Shown here one piece after another: positions 28,601 to 38,403 of a stretch of DNA of 64,000 nucleotides. This stretch comes from Cafeteria roenbergensis (lineage: Eukaryota > Sar > Bigyra > Bicosoecida > Cafeteriaceae): contig VLTN01000010.1 in the NCBI GenBank assembly GCA_008330645.1, positions 372,001 through 436,000 on the forward strand, written 5' to 3'. Positions within the stretch are counted from its first letter, which is position 1; the number at the start of each line of letters is the position of its first letter. The notes under the pieces are model-generated. The model made no database searches. It was not told the DNA's origin and was given only the letters and a program-made list of their open reading frames with translations. The position numbers and the translations under genes were made by a program.

Positions 28601-30721
28601 GGCGCGAGCCTCCTCCGCGTCGGCCGCGAGCCGCCGCTGCTCCGCCTCGGCCCTGCCGGCCCGCTCGTGCGCCTCCTCCGCGGCCAGCACGGCTGCCTTC
28701 ACCTCCGACGCGGCATGCCCAAGGGCGCTTTCCACGGCATCGCGCGAAACCGCCGCCGCCTCCTCCGCCTTGAGCGCGGCGCGGGCCTGCTCGCGGAGGC
28801 GCGCGGCCTCCTCCGCCAGCAGCAGCACCGCCTCCCGGGCCAGGTCCGCCCCCATGCGCTTGAGAGTCGCCGCTGCTGCATCCTCGTCGTCGGGCGAGGC
28901 AAGCAGCCCCAGGAGCCGACCCGCTTCCGCCGACACTGCCCGGGAGTCCAGCGCTGCGGCAGCATCCTCCGGCTCGGGCCCTGCTGTCGGGGGCGAGGGG
29001 GGCGACGAGACCTCGTGGCTAGCCCGCGCCGCCCCTGAAGCGGCCTCCGACAGCGCGGCTTGGGCCCTGGAGGCGGCGAGCCGGAGGGCAGCCAGTGAGG
29101 CCGATGCGGCGCCGCGGTCCGCCCCGCACGGCTCGGATCCGCCACAGGGCGGTCCGGCTGCAGCGGCCGAGGCTGCGGCGGAAGGTGCAGGTGCAGCCGT
29201 GGGCGCAGCGCTTGCAGCATCGCTTGCCCCAGCACCGCCGGCAGCGGACGTGGCGCCGCTGTCATCGTCCCCGGGCCCGGCAGCAGCCGCGTCGGTGGCG
29301 GCGTCCGATGCGCGGACTTCGTCACGGCCCTCGAGCGCCCGCACCAGCGCCGCGACAGCGACGGCGCACGCCGCGACGGCCTCCGGCGCGCTGAGGCTTC
29401 CGGCGGAGCTGGTCTCCGGCGACACGCTCTCCCGAACGCGGGCCCACTGCAGTGCCGCCCGGGTCCGCCGCTCGAGCGCTGCGCGGGCGATGGCCGCCTC
29501 CTCGCGCGCCTCCTCCGCCGCCTCCTTCGCCTGCTCCAGGGCCGCCGCGAGAGGCGCTGCGGGAGCGGCGGCGCGGCCTCGCTCGGCCTCCGCCCCGACT
29601 GCCGCCTCCGCCGCCTCCACGCGGGAGCGCAGCGCCGTGCTGGCGGCCCGCTCTGCCGAAAGCTGGTGCTCGGCGTCAGCGGCCCAGGCCCGGCTCTCCC
29701 GCAGCGCAGCCTCCATTTTCGCGCTGGCCAGCCGTGCCTCGGCCGCTGCCGCGGCCTCTTGCGACGCCCTGGCCTCGGCGGCGGCAGCCTGCTTGGAGCA
29801 AGAGGCAAGCTGGTCGGCAAGCGCTCCTGCGCGCGGCTCCGCTGCGCGCTGTGCTGCGGCCACGGCGTCGCTCCGCCACCTGCAGAAGGCCATTCGCCTG
29901 GCGGCTGCAGCGTTTGAGCGGAGGGCGACGACCAGCATGCGCACGGCGCGCTCTTGCAGCAGCGAGCCCACGTCCTTGACAGCCTGGCGCGCCTCGCGCT
30001 CGGCTGCCTCCTTGGCGCGGCGGGCGTCGTCCCGCTCCGCCGCCAGCTCCGCGATTCGCGTCGCGGCGGCAGAGGCGCTGGACGCGAGGGCCGTCTCAGC
30101 GCCGGCGCGCCGGTGCGCGCTCGCCTCCAGCTCCTCCACTCGCAGCTGCGCGTCGGCGGCCATTTGCCTCGCCTTGCGCACCGACTCCTGCGTCGTTGCA
30201 GCGTCCTCCTTGAGGGTCGCGACCTCGGCCCCGAGACTGGCCACCTGCGCCCGGGCTCGCTCCGCTTCAGCACGGGCGGATGCAAGCGAGCCCCCGGCTT
30301 GTTCTGCACGGGCTTCCGCGGCAGCCAGCTGTGACTGGAGCTCCGCGACTTGCTCCCGTAGCGCCGCGCGCTCGTCGTTCAAGTACCGGATCGCGCTCCG
30401 CAGCTGCGGCACCGGGTCCACTCCCTGCGCACTGGCGGCTGCTTGGCGCGAAGAAGCGCTTGCGGGGGAGGACGGCTGCGAGCGCCCGTGGTCGCGACCG
30501 CTTCCAGGGCGCAGGGCAGCGCGGGGAGCCGGGGATGCCGTTGCTTTTGCCGCGGCCCCGGCCGACAGCCGCGACCGTTGAGTCGGTCCGGCCCTGGCAC
30601 GGGCACCGGCTGGCGACGCGGGTGCTCCGCCATCCCGCTGGCGGGGCGAAGCGCCCGCGAGAGTGCTGGGCCGCAGGGAGCGCAGGTGCGCCGCGGACCG
30701 CGACCGCGCGGGAGAAGCCAT
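25685..30721 (-). CDS. Large alanine-rich coiled-coil protein, function unknown
   Basis: A single frame of 1678 residues begins at the ATG ending at 30721 (MASPARSRSAAHLRSL). The first 100 residues are basic and Ser/Pro-rich. From IRYLNDERAALREQV onward most of the next 1000 residues are Ala, Glu, Arg and Gln in heptad-like order, with pieces such as AEAERARAQVASLGAEVATLK. A Gly/Ser-rich break follows, then shorter coils (EAEAESARQESVRASEELHRL) and a Pro/Ser-rich tail ending DDLANAPL. No catalytic motif or membrane helix is seen. Long coiled coils of this kind occur in basal-body, ciliary and Golgi scaffolds, but similarity caused by composition makes any named match unsafe. The frame is open upstream to 31057. 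A CAG-gtgagg donor at about 30879 suggests a spliced 5' UTR. Confidence 0.75.
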   Translation of the reverse strand: MASPARSRSAAHLRSLRPSTLAGASPRQRDGGAPASPAGARARAGPTQRSRLSAGAAAKATASPAPRAALRPGSGRDHGRSQPSSPASASSRQAAASAQGVDPVPQLRSAIRYLNDERAALREQVAELQSQLAAAEARAEQAGGSLASARAEAERARAQVASLGAEVATLKEDAATTQESVRKARQMAADAQLRVEELEASAHRRAGAETALASSASAAATRIAELAAERDDARRAKEAAEREARQAVKDVGSLLQERAVRMLVVALRSNAAAARRMAFCRWRSDAVAAAQRAAEPRAGALADQLASCSKQAAAAEARASQEAAAAAEARLASAKMEAALRESRAWAADAEHQLSAERAASTALRSRVEAAEAAVGAEAERGRAAAPAAPLAAALEQAKEAAEEAREEAAIARAALERRTRAALQWARVRESVSPETSSAGSLSAPEAVAACAVAVAALVRALEGRDEVRASDAATDAAAAGPGDDDSGATSAAGGAGASDAASAAPTAAPAPSAAASAAAAGPPCGGSEPCGADRGAASASLAALRLAASRAQAALSEAASGAARASHEVSSPPSPPTAGPEPEDAAAALDSRAVSAEAGRLLGLLASPDDEDAAAATLKRMGADLAREAVLLLAEEAARLREQARAALKAEEAAAVSRDAVESALGHAASEVKAAVLAAEEAHERAGRAEAEQRRLAADAEEARAVAEVSKRALATARSAASDATEAASGARAEAAAAHAARAEAEDRASAAEASARSAREALSAAGDAAALAKRHRSVSAAAAAEAEAEASDVRRQLTALSQERESLQRRVEAAEEAAEAARSGAHDDASVLGKRLEAAAAREQEAAVALQELRQARDALATARSDAEEARAEASKARDGAASAVASARQEARDAVASAEQEARSVRAAADERVRAAERSAEDRLASAKAAAAAALERAEARARAEGVAEGRRAAKAEAATAAATAAAAAAPSGEALETKLQQAQARAEALAARAEAAEAAGRRAAAQLQDATAGAAAAEACAEKLRAAARRSADEAAGAAARLSRAELAAKAAEDVASDLRSTLARTKSMLSRAVAEKNAAARRAAEAEEQARLADARASAASTRARSAAARAASAEACIQDSPRGRSQGGDGPALSPGRGSGRGSALEPAAAGCPPLRESTGSSSPGAGSTPVAPLSLAELAGHAAGPDHHSSSPDGGGGSARPLGLEDPRAGQQPAGGAGDSGMRRHDAQLRHLTEASSKLLAKLAEAHAREREAIAEAASLRSQLQDALAASRGHSARALEAALRHATTAAALDACRAEVAAAAVAILPLLPVDVRGPGPLPDASASLRSSLARPGGAVEARGMVAEVALHGADPESRLAAAVDAEIRSGPSAGASIPQLSARAAAAILRRRAAEVCGSHASLPGDGFSDRGRTPAPEPATELLVARASIDALAVAFAAFLFDARRLEAEAESARQESVRASEELHRLRAGVAESEADSAARLWALVDAGSPPRGQPSRSQPTGREARPQHQARAGASRPIALASSAALSAASVPQPGSSIGGGAEPFSDEVPDGPRTGSQASSQGLWAQVLGESTPSHGSQAAGTPGFRSGTALHRDHSFPPALEARDATPAASSARAARGAEEGSPESAFLSASRRISELLETTDVPGRSGLSAHRLGAALDDLANAPL

Positions 30722-31443
30722 GCCCCTGGAGCGCGCTCGGGCTCCGCGCCTGCGTCCGGCCGGGGAGCCTCGATCCGGAGCGCGGGCGACAGTTGCCCTG
30801 CGATGCGCGGCGGCGCCTGGAGAGCGCTTGGCTCCGAAAAACGGCAAGTGGGGCGTTGCCTCACCTGCGGCAAGCTTGGCGGTGTCGCAGCACCCGTTCT
30901 CGTCGCGCCGCAAGACGGCTCTGCAACCGCACATGACACGCAGCGGCGACAAACCCTCTCCCGCTTGGGGGGGAGGGCCTGAGCCCGGGTGTCCACATGT
31001 ACCGCTCTGACCGAGGCACGCATAGCCCCCCCGGGGGGGTTGCGGGGGTGCACGCATGCTCGCGAATTGAGGGCGCGCTCGGTTGCAAGCAGGAGATGCT
31101 GGACTGTCATCGGCAGCTGCAAGTCAGCCCGGTCGCGCGCAGCCGACGCCATCCGACCACCTGAGTGGAAAATGTCGCGCAAGTCGCTCCCGGGGCTCCG
31201 CCATGTGCGTGTTGCGCGCTCCGGGTCCCAATTGCATCGCGCGTTGCGGACACGCGCGCGCCAGCTCCAAACGCACACGGCTTCTTGACGCCACCGCAAC
31301 CGCTCCGCGAAAGGGGCTCGACCTGGTCCCGCCCCGGCCCTCCTCGCCGAGCCCAGCCGACCGGGCGGAGACCTCCGCCGTCTCGGGCTCGCCTTCATGC
31401 CGGCGCACGGCGTGCATCCCCGGGGCTGGCAGCACGCTCGCGC
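30722..31443. other. Spacer: coiled-coil gene upstream region and EF-P 3' flank
   Basis: The stretch of about 720 bases lies between two minus-strand genes. Its left part continues the coiled-coil frame without a stop and includes a strong minus-strand donor-like site, so it probably holds a 5' leader, perhaps with an intron. The right part should be the EF-P 3' UTR. No RNA gene or repeat was seen. Confidence 0.5.
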
Positions 31444-32199
31444 TCAGGCGCTGGCGCCGCCCGCCACCTTTTCAATGTACGACCGGTCCTCGATGCGGAT
31501 GCGCACGCGGTCGCCCACGGCAACGTGGGCGGGAAGCTTGAGCACGATGCCGTTGCTGAGGGTCACGGGGCGGCCGTTGGCCGGGTTCTTGGTGTCCTCC
31601 CGCACCGGCCGGGCGTCGACCACGTCCAGCTCGGCCGCGTTGGGCAGCTTGATGAGGGCCGGGACCCCGTCAAGGGTGGCCATGGACACCTCCATGCCCT
31701 CGTGGACAAATACCACGTCGTCGCCAAAGAGGGAGGCCGGGAGCTCGGACTGCTCGAACGTCGTGGCGTGCATCACGTGCACATGATCGCCCTCGGTGTA
31801 CAGCACGTTGAACGGGCCCTCGTACGTGAGCTGCACGCGGTCGATCGTGTCCGTGGACCGCAGCCGGGCAGTTGTGTTGCGCTCCCCGCGGATGTGCTGC
31901 AGCGTGAGCTGCACGAAGGCGCCGCCCTTGCCCGGCTTGACCTTGCTGAGCGAGCGGATGGTCCAGCTCTCGCCCTCGTACGAGATGACGTCCCGCGGCC
32001 GCAGGTCGTTAGCCTTGACCGGCTCGACCTCGGCGCACGCTGCAGCGGACGCATGGAACGCGCTGGCGGCAAAGGGTCCGGGGCGGGCGGCCAGCACGGG
32101 CGCGACAACGCCGCGGGGAGCGCGCAGGGCGCCGGCCGTTCGCCGCGCGCCGCCGCGCAGCGCCACGCGCGAGAGCAAAGAGACGCGGGACAGCGACAT
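31444..32199 (-). CDS. Bacterial-type elongation factor P with organelle-targeting leader
   Basis: A single exon encodes 251 residues. Residues 1 to about 56 (MSLSRVSLLSRVALRGGARR...) are Arg, Ala and Ser-rich with no acidic residue before the mature part, as in a mitochondrial presequence. The rest is EF-P: an N-terminal KOW-like domain with VKANDLRPRDVISYEG and the loop SKVKPGKGGAFVQ, then two OB domains with GPFNVLYTEGDHVHVMH and the terminal IKLPNAAELDV...LSNGIVLKLPAHVAVGDRVRIR. EF-P binds ribosomes stalled at polyproline and speeds peptide bond formation. The loop lysine (about K91) matches the bacterial position that is modified in many species. Cytosolic eIF5A lacks the third domain, so this is the bacterial form acting on organellar ribosomes. 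Mitochondrion is likelier than plastid because no chloroplast-type leader is visible. Confidence 0.92.
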   Translation of the reverse strand: MSLSRVSLLSRVALRGGARRTAGALRAPRGVVAPVLAARPGPFAASAFHASAAACAEVEPVKANDLRPRDVISYEGESWTIRSLSKVKPGKGGAFVQLTLQHIRGERNTTARLRSTDTIDRVQLTYEGPFNVLYTEGDHVHVMHATTFEQSELPASLFGDDVVFVHEGMEVSMATLDGVPALIKLPNAAELDVVDARPVREDTKNPANGRPVTLSNGIVLKLPAHVAVGDRVRIRIEDRSYIEKVAGGASA

Positions 32200-32385
32200 G
32201 GCTCCGCTGGAGGCGATGCGAGTGCCCGGCGGCGGTGCGAGCGTGGCAGCCTGCGGACCCCGCGCTTGAGGCAGAGCAGCAGCTTGGACTCACTGGCTGG
32301 GCCCAGCCAGGCCGGCGGCACTCCGCCCCAACAGCTGTCGACGCGCCCCGGGCGAGCCCGCCGCCCGATCAGTCCATCCGTGTGC
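32200..32385. promoter_or_regulatory. Shared divergent promoter region of EF-P and the low-complexity protein
   Basis: Only 186 bases separate two start codons read in opposite directions, the shortest such spacer here. Both promoters must be compact or overlapping. No motif is named. Confidence 0.5.
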
Positions 32386-35024
32386 ATGTCGGGGCGGCAG
32401 CTCGGGCTGGACACGGCCGAGCGCGTCCGGCGGCTGCTGGATGAGGCAGCCAAGCGCACGCGAGAGAAGGACCGCAGCGTGGCCGTGGCTGCTCCTGGGG
32501 CCTCGTGCGCGCCATCAGTGGCCAGCGAAGACGCCTCTGCCACAGAGTCCCGCAGGTCGAGGCTGCGCCAGGCCGCGTATGACAGCCGCACGGGCCGCAA
32601 GGTTGCAGGCAGGGCGGCAGTGACTCGCGACGATGCTGCCGCGGAGCTCCTGGACGGGCAGCGCGTGGCCGCCCAGCCGGAGAGGCAGCCACCACACCAT
32701 GCCCACCTGGGGCGCCACAAGTCAGCGGCGCCCCAGGGGGCAGGTGCACCGGAGGACACGATGAGCGCGCTCTGCAGCATGTTCCAGGCGGGCCTGTTTG
32801 GTGAGTGCGAGACGTTCAGCAAGCCGCGCCCGCGCCGAGCCGCGGGTCTGCGCTTGCGCCATGTTTCGTCGTGGGCCTGGGAGGAGCGGGCCGCGTGCGT
32901 TGGACGGGGGGGCAGGGAGGATTGCGCCCGCCCCGGGAGTCGTGTGGATAGCACCTTGTCGTTTCTCGGCGCCACCCCACCGCTCCGTTCGCTTGACATG
33001 CACTTCGCAGACAAGGCCGTGGGGGGCGTTCACACGCACGGCTCCAGCCCCCCTGGGTCGCCGGCCTCCAACGCTGCTGCAGCGACTGGGAGGCGCGAGC
33101 GCTGGCGCCAGCAGGCGCTGAGGCTGCTGCAGCGCCTCGCGGACGAGCACGAGCGCAGCCGGCAGGTGTCCCTCTCTACCGAGCGCACGGCCGCGAACCG
33201 CATCCTGAGCCTGACGAGGGAGCGCGAGGCGGCAGACGCGGCGCGTCAGCGCGAGGCCGCGCGCGCCGCAGCTGCCGAGCGGCACGCGGCAGAGGCCGAA
33301 GCGGCGGCAGCGCGTGCGGCCGCCCGCGAGGCAGACGCGCGTTCGGCTGCCCAGGCCGCGGAGCGCCTGGCCGAGCAGTTCAGAGCGGAGGGCGCCTCCG
33401 CGCTTCGAGCCGCAGCCGCGGCAGAGGAGGCGCTCGCTGAGGCGCGCCGCCGCGCGGCCGAGGCGCCGCCGATGCCGCCGCTGGCAGAGCTTGCCGCGTC
33501 GGGGCTGCTGGGAAGAGGCGCTGCGGGCCGGGCGGCAGTCGGCGCGTCTTCGCCCCATCGCGCATCGGTCGTCTTGACTGGGCCCCGATGGCGTCAGCGG
33601 CAGCACCTGCTCGACACGCCGGCCGTCGCCGTCTCCTCATCCTCCTCCTCCTCCTCGGCCAAGCCGTTGGCTCTTGGGTCCGCCAGGCACGGCAGCGTCG
33701 CGGCCGGGCGGGCGGGCCTCCCGCTCAGCCCGCAGCCGGACGAGTCTGTCGGACTGTCGCTCGAGGACCTGTCGTCGGCAGAGCTGACGTCGCTTCGGCA
33801 CATGGGGCTCAAGGCGCGACAGAGGCGCGCGTTTGACACGGACGACGTGGCCGCGGTGCAGAGCCCGCTGCGGGCGGCCAAGCGGCGAGGACGCCGACCG
33901 GTGGCGTGGGCAGCCGTGGCTGATGGCGGCAGCGTCGCGGACCCCGATGCACGCGTTGCTGCCTCTGCTGGCGGCGCAGCCGCTAGCGGGGATGGTGACG
34001 CAGACGGCGCGGTTGCACGGGACGAATGCGAGGCCGTAGCGAGGCGAATGGAGGCGCTGCGCGCGGCTTCGAGAGGGGGCCGGCGCGGCGCCCCTCGAGC
34101 CGCTTTGGGCGGGACCGGCGGAGAGGACTGCGGGGCCCTCGGCGGCGGAGAGGACTGCGGGGCCCTCGGCGGCGGAGAGGACTGCGGGGCCCTCGGCGGC
34201 GGAGAGGACTGCGGGGCCCTCGGCGGCGGAGAGGACTGCGGGGCCCTCGGCGGCGGAGAGGACTGCGGGGCCCTCGGCGGCGGAGAGGACTGCGGGGCCC
34301 TCGGCGGCGGAGAGGGCAACAGCGGGGCCGCTCCCGACATGGGCTCGGCCGCTGCCGCTGTTGACGCGGCAGCCTCCGTCGAAGCGGGTGCAGGCGTGGC
34401 GGGGGCCCCGTCTCCCGGTGGAGCCAGCGACCCTCGCGACCGGACGCCGCAGCGGGCGACGCAGCCGGCAGACGCGAGCGGGGCACGGGGGAACGGCGGG
34501 CCCTTGCAGGGAGAGCAGCAGCAGCAGCTTAGGGCGTCGTCGGGGTTCTCGCCGTTTCTCGCAGCGATATCCACGTCGGCGGCAGCGCCTGCGGTCGTGG
34601 GGCTGCTGGCGCTGCCCCCCACAAGCCAGAGCTGGGACGGTGGGGGCGCTGGCCAGCAGCTTGCCATCCCCCTGGTGGCGGGCTTCAGCGCGCTGCCGGA
34701 CGTCGTGCACGTGCGCGGGCTCGCTGCCGGGGCGCCGCTGCAGCTGTACCGGCACTCCGCCTTCGCGGCGACAGAGGCTGTGCCGGAGCGGGGGGGCACG
34801 GCGTCGGTGGCGGGGTCCGTTGGCGACGAGAGCGAGGATGGTGCCGATGGGGGCAGCGCGACTGTGCGGACGGGCGCTGAGGCGGGGCCCGCACCAGCTG
34901 CCGGCAGCGGAGAACACGACGGCGGGGTGGGCAGCGGGACTGATGCTGGAGAAGAGGGCGGCGCCGAAGCGCGGAGCTCGCAGACGCTGCCGGCCAGGCA
35001 GGCGCCGGGGCGCGGAGGCGACTC

Positions 35025-35057
<33 letters not shown>

Positions 35058-38000
35058 GCAGTGGCGGCAGCATCCGGTTCAACTCCCGCAGTTGCGCTGG
35101 CACGCGATGCAGTTTAACGGCGGGCCCCCGCTCGGCCCGGGCGCCGCTGCTGCCGGGGACGGTTCGCTGGCGGACGGGGCGGCCTGCACTGCCGGGGAGC
35201 GGCGGGAAGGCGGCGCTGACGGGGCCGGGGGCCAGCACGGCACTGCATCCGGCAGCGGCGACACGGGACTGCGGCCTGCTGCTGCGAGCGCTGGTGGCTG
35301 GCCGGCCGGAGGCGCTTCGCTGCTGGGCGTGGTGACCAGCTCCGCCGGCGCAGTGGACGGCTCGCTGCCCCTGCTGCAGTTCTACCCGCAGCTTTACGAA
35401 GCGTTCCTGCCGGCTGTGTCGGGGGGGGGGCACAGCCGCGGCATCGTGGCCGTGGGCCGGCCGCTCAGCCTCGCCCCGGGCCCGCGCCCCGCTCTGCCGC
35501 ACTCCGGTTCCGCAGGGACGGCGCCGGACCAGGACCAGTCCCGGGCAAGCGCGCAGGGCGCTGCGGCAGGCGGCGCTGCTTCCGCTGACGACGCGGTATC
35601 GCTCCCCGCCAGCGCAACTAGCGACGACGACATGTCCGGGCCTGCTGCTGGCGGGAGCACGCCTCCCCAGTCGTGGGACTTCCGCGCCCACGCGGCGTCG
35701 GCAGGGTTCGCCTTCGGGAGCGCTGGTCTCCCTTTGGCCCTGCCACTTCAGCTGTCGCTGGCGCACGCGGGCGGGCCGGTCCCGCGGCTCGGAGCCGACT
35801 CCATTTCGCACCAGCTAGAGCCGGTGACGGTGTCGGCGCTTCCTTTCTCCGCGTCCTTTCCCTTCCGCGTGCCAGCCACGCCTGCCGACGAGGGCGACGA
35901 CTCCGACAACGAGCCCACGCGGCGCTGGCAGCACGGCGGCTCCGTGTTCCCCTTCCTCCCGTCGCTGCCTCGGGCCGAGGACTCGTCGGAGCGGAGGGCC
36001 GCCTTGCAGGCAGCGCTGGACGCGTCGCGGCAAGCGGCCGCTGCTGTCAGCGCGCTTTTCGGAAGCAGTGCTGCCGGCGGACGGTCCCCGGGCGCTGTGG
36101 TCACAAGCGGCGCCCTCGCGCTCGCCATTCCCACGGCATCGGGCGGCTTCGCGCTTTCGCAGCCCTTCTTCGCCACCGCCGTGCCGCCGGGGGGAAGCGC
36201 CCCGCTAGGGCCGGCGGCGGAGCCACGCTGCAGCGTGGTCGTGCACAGGGCTGCCCCGGCGGCCGACGGGCGGCCTCTGCGCCGCGCTGAGGCGGTGGAG
36301 GGCTCCGCCTCTCCAGCTCGCTCACAGGCGGTTGAAGACGGGCTTCAGGACCAGGCGGCATGCCCCGCGGCAGAGCTCGGTGACGACGGCGAAGGGGCTG
36401 GAGCTGGGGCTGGGGCTGGGGGTGGGGCGCCGGTTGCGCGCGCCGCTGGCATGGCCAACGCCGCAGGCGCTGCCGCCCTGGTCTCTGCGGCGGCTGCTGC
36501 TGCAGCAGCTCTGGAGAGCGCGCCGGCGTCCGCGAGGGCGGCCGCAGCGGGGGCGATGCCGTCCGGTGCCGCGCCGCCTCCCGAAGGGCCAATGCAAACC
36601 CAGCGAGGGATCGCGTCTGTGGCCCCGCCGGCGACTGCCGGCACCTCTCCGCCTCGCGCCGTGGAGGTCACGGCCCAGACACCCCCCGCAGAGGCGCGCC
36701 CTCCCATGGCCCCTGCTGTGGCGGCGGCATCGCTCCAACCCGCTCCCCGCCGACAGCCCACCCCCCCCGTTGCGCAGGCGATGGGGCAAGCTCCCGGCGC
36801 AGCTGCAACGCCGGCCGCGGCCGCAGGATCCGTTGGAGCGGGGCCGCGGTCTGGGCACGTCTCTCACCTGCAGCCGGCCGCGGACCCTCCTGCGGCAGCC
36901 TCTGGCCTGCCGCTGGCCCCGCCCGCAACGGGGAGCGACGCCACTTTGATGGAGGAGGCCCTGACCAACGCTAGCACGGCCACTCACTCTTCGCAGGCCG
37001 CTCCTCGGCCGGCCGCTGCCCGGCCGGCACACTCCAGCGAAGCAAGGGCCACATCCGCCAGAAGCACCGCGGGCCACAGCCGCCGCCCCGCCCCATCCGC
37101 GCAGCGTCTCTCGGCGGGACAGCGCACGGCTGCCGCCCTCGTCAGCGCCCTGACAGCAGGCGCTCACGCTTCCCCCACCCGCAGCAGCACCAGCAGCATC
37201 AGCAGCGGCGGCGCGACGGAATCCAGCCCGCCCTCTCGGCAGAGCCCCGCCCCCTCCCCTCCCGCCGGCACCCCGCCCAGCGCGGAGGCGGAGGCAGGCA
37301 CCCCTCCCCGCGCATCGGACCGCCGAGCCACGCGCGCAACGGCAGCAGCGGCCGCAACGTCACCAGAGGCGCGCGGCGCTGCGGCGGCCCGCGCCGCGCT
37401 GCTCGGCCCAGACCTGGAGCGGATGCGGCGCAGGGTCGAGCAGCGAGGCAGACGAGGCGCCGCGCACCGCCTTGCGGAGCGGAGCGGAGCTGGCAGAGCC
37501 GGCAGAGCCGGATCCGCTTCCGCAGAGGAACGCGCTGCGGCTCCAGCAGGGGCCAAGGCGCCCGAGTCGCCCTCCGCAGACGCGTTTTCGGTCCGCGCGC
37601 ACATTGCGCGGGCCAGGTCGCTCGCACAGCAGCCGTTTGCCGGGCGCAGCGCCGTCCCTCCCGGCTCCGCGCCCGCAGGCAGCGCCTCGACCGCAGAGGC
37701 CGAGCCCGCAGCCGGGCCGCCGGGGACGGTGCCCGAGCCCGGGCGGCCAGACGGCAATGCTACGGTTGCCGCCTCTGTCGCAGATGCGGCGCCCGGGCGG
37801 CCGAGGCAAGGCTTGCAAACGGCGGCGGCGGCGGCGACCGGGGCGCCGCAGGTTGCGATGCCGTCAGGGGGCGTCGCTCCAGGCAGCACGACCCGCCTGG
37901 CGGTCCAAGCAGCAGCTCCCGTGCCGCCTGCGGCCAGGACGCGGACCTCGCCCAGCGCCGCTCACGCTGCCGGTGTTGGCGCGGGCGCCGGCACCGACGG

Positions 38001-38403
38001 CAGGCCCGGGCCGCTCCTCACAGACGCGCCGCCGCGGGCATACGACCCACGGCGGGACTTCTGGGCTGGCCTGCCGGATCCTTCCGACCGCGGCTCGTCC
38101 GGGTCCCCGGCCAACGGCTCTGTCAGCCAGGCAGGGCCGTCGCCCTCAGCTCTCGCTGGCGTGCGGGGGGCCTCGGCGTCCCGGCGGAAGCTCTCTGACG
38201 CCAGCGCGAGCGACGACGACGGCAGATCCTCGCCTGTGCCTTCGCCCCCGGCTTCGGACAGCGGCAGCGTCGCGGCCAACGCCGCGCCGCGCTTCTCGGG
38301 GCACCGCTTGGCCGCCTCCATCACCGGCTCGAGCTCCACCTCCACGGAGGGGACTCCCCCACCGCCACCGGGAATGCCCGGCCCGTTGCATGCCCTGCCC
38401 TAG
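32386..38403 (+). CDS. Giant low-complexity protein with coiled coil and nonapeptide repeat, function unknown
   Basis: The frame from ATG 32386 to the TAG at 38401 is uninterrupted. A strong gtgagt donor at 32801 and a ttcgcag acceptor ending at 33010 bound a likely 210-nt phase-1 intron. Removing it gives 1935 residues and joins FQAGLF to DKAVGGVHTHG. Parts in order: an N-terminal helix (TAERVRRLLDEAAKRTREKD), an Ala/Arg/Glu coiled coil about residues 160-290 (RRERWRQQALRLLQRLADEHERS onward), seven copies of a GGEDCGALG unit (34117-34315), a ten-Gln tract (35026-35055), and a very long Ala/Pro/Ser-rich remainder. It ends with Pro-rich PPPPPGMPGP. No enzyme motif or membrane helix was seen. 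Such composition suggests a scaffold or regulator, but nothing more specific. The in-frame extension upstream of 32386 covers the EF-P gene and is not counted. Confidence 0.7.
34117..34315 (+). repeat. Coding minisatellite: seven 27-nt units plus a partial one
   Basis: The unit ggagaggactgcggggccct followed by cggcggc repeats seven times with no visible base difference, then breaks into ggagagggc. It encodes a Gly-Gly-Glu-Asp-Cys-Gly-Ala-Leu-Gly repeat inside the low-complexity protein. Identity of the copies at base level indicates recent expansion by slippage or unequal exchange. Each unit carries one Cys, so seven evenly spaced cysteines result. Confidence 0.95.
35026..35055 (+). repeat. 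(CAG)10 tract encoding polyglutamine
   Basis: Ten CAG codons in a row encode ten glutamines in the low-complexity protein, followed by Pro-Gln-Trp. A shorter CAG run occurs near 34517. Pure CAG runs are prone to length change. Confidence 0.95.

Noticed and set aside
26538-30581. Plus-strand frame of 1347 codons opposite the coiled-coil gene
   Set aside because: It is almost only Ala, Ser and Arg, as expected for the complement of Ala/Glu/Arg codons. The minus frame has heptad order and a sensible start.
31165-32385. Upstream extension of the low-complexity protein over the EF-P gene
   Set aside because: This part is antisense to a clear EF-P and contains no ATG-led domain; the ATG at 32386 is a better start.
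34117-34315. CRISPR-like regular repeat
   Set aside because: The units are contiguous with no spacers and encode a peptide repeat in frame.
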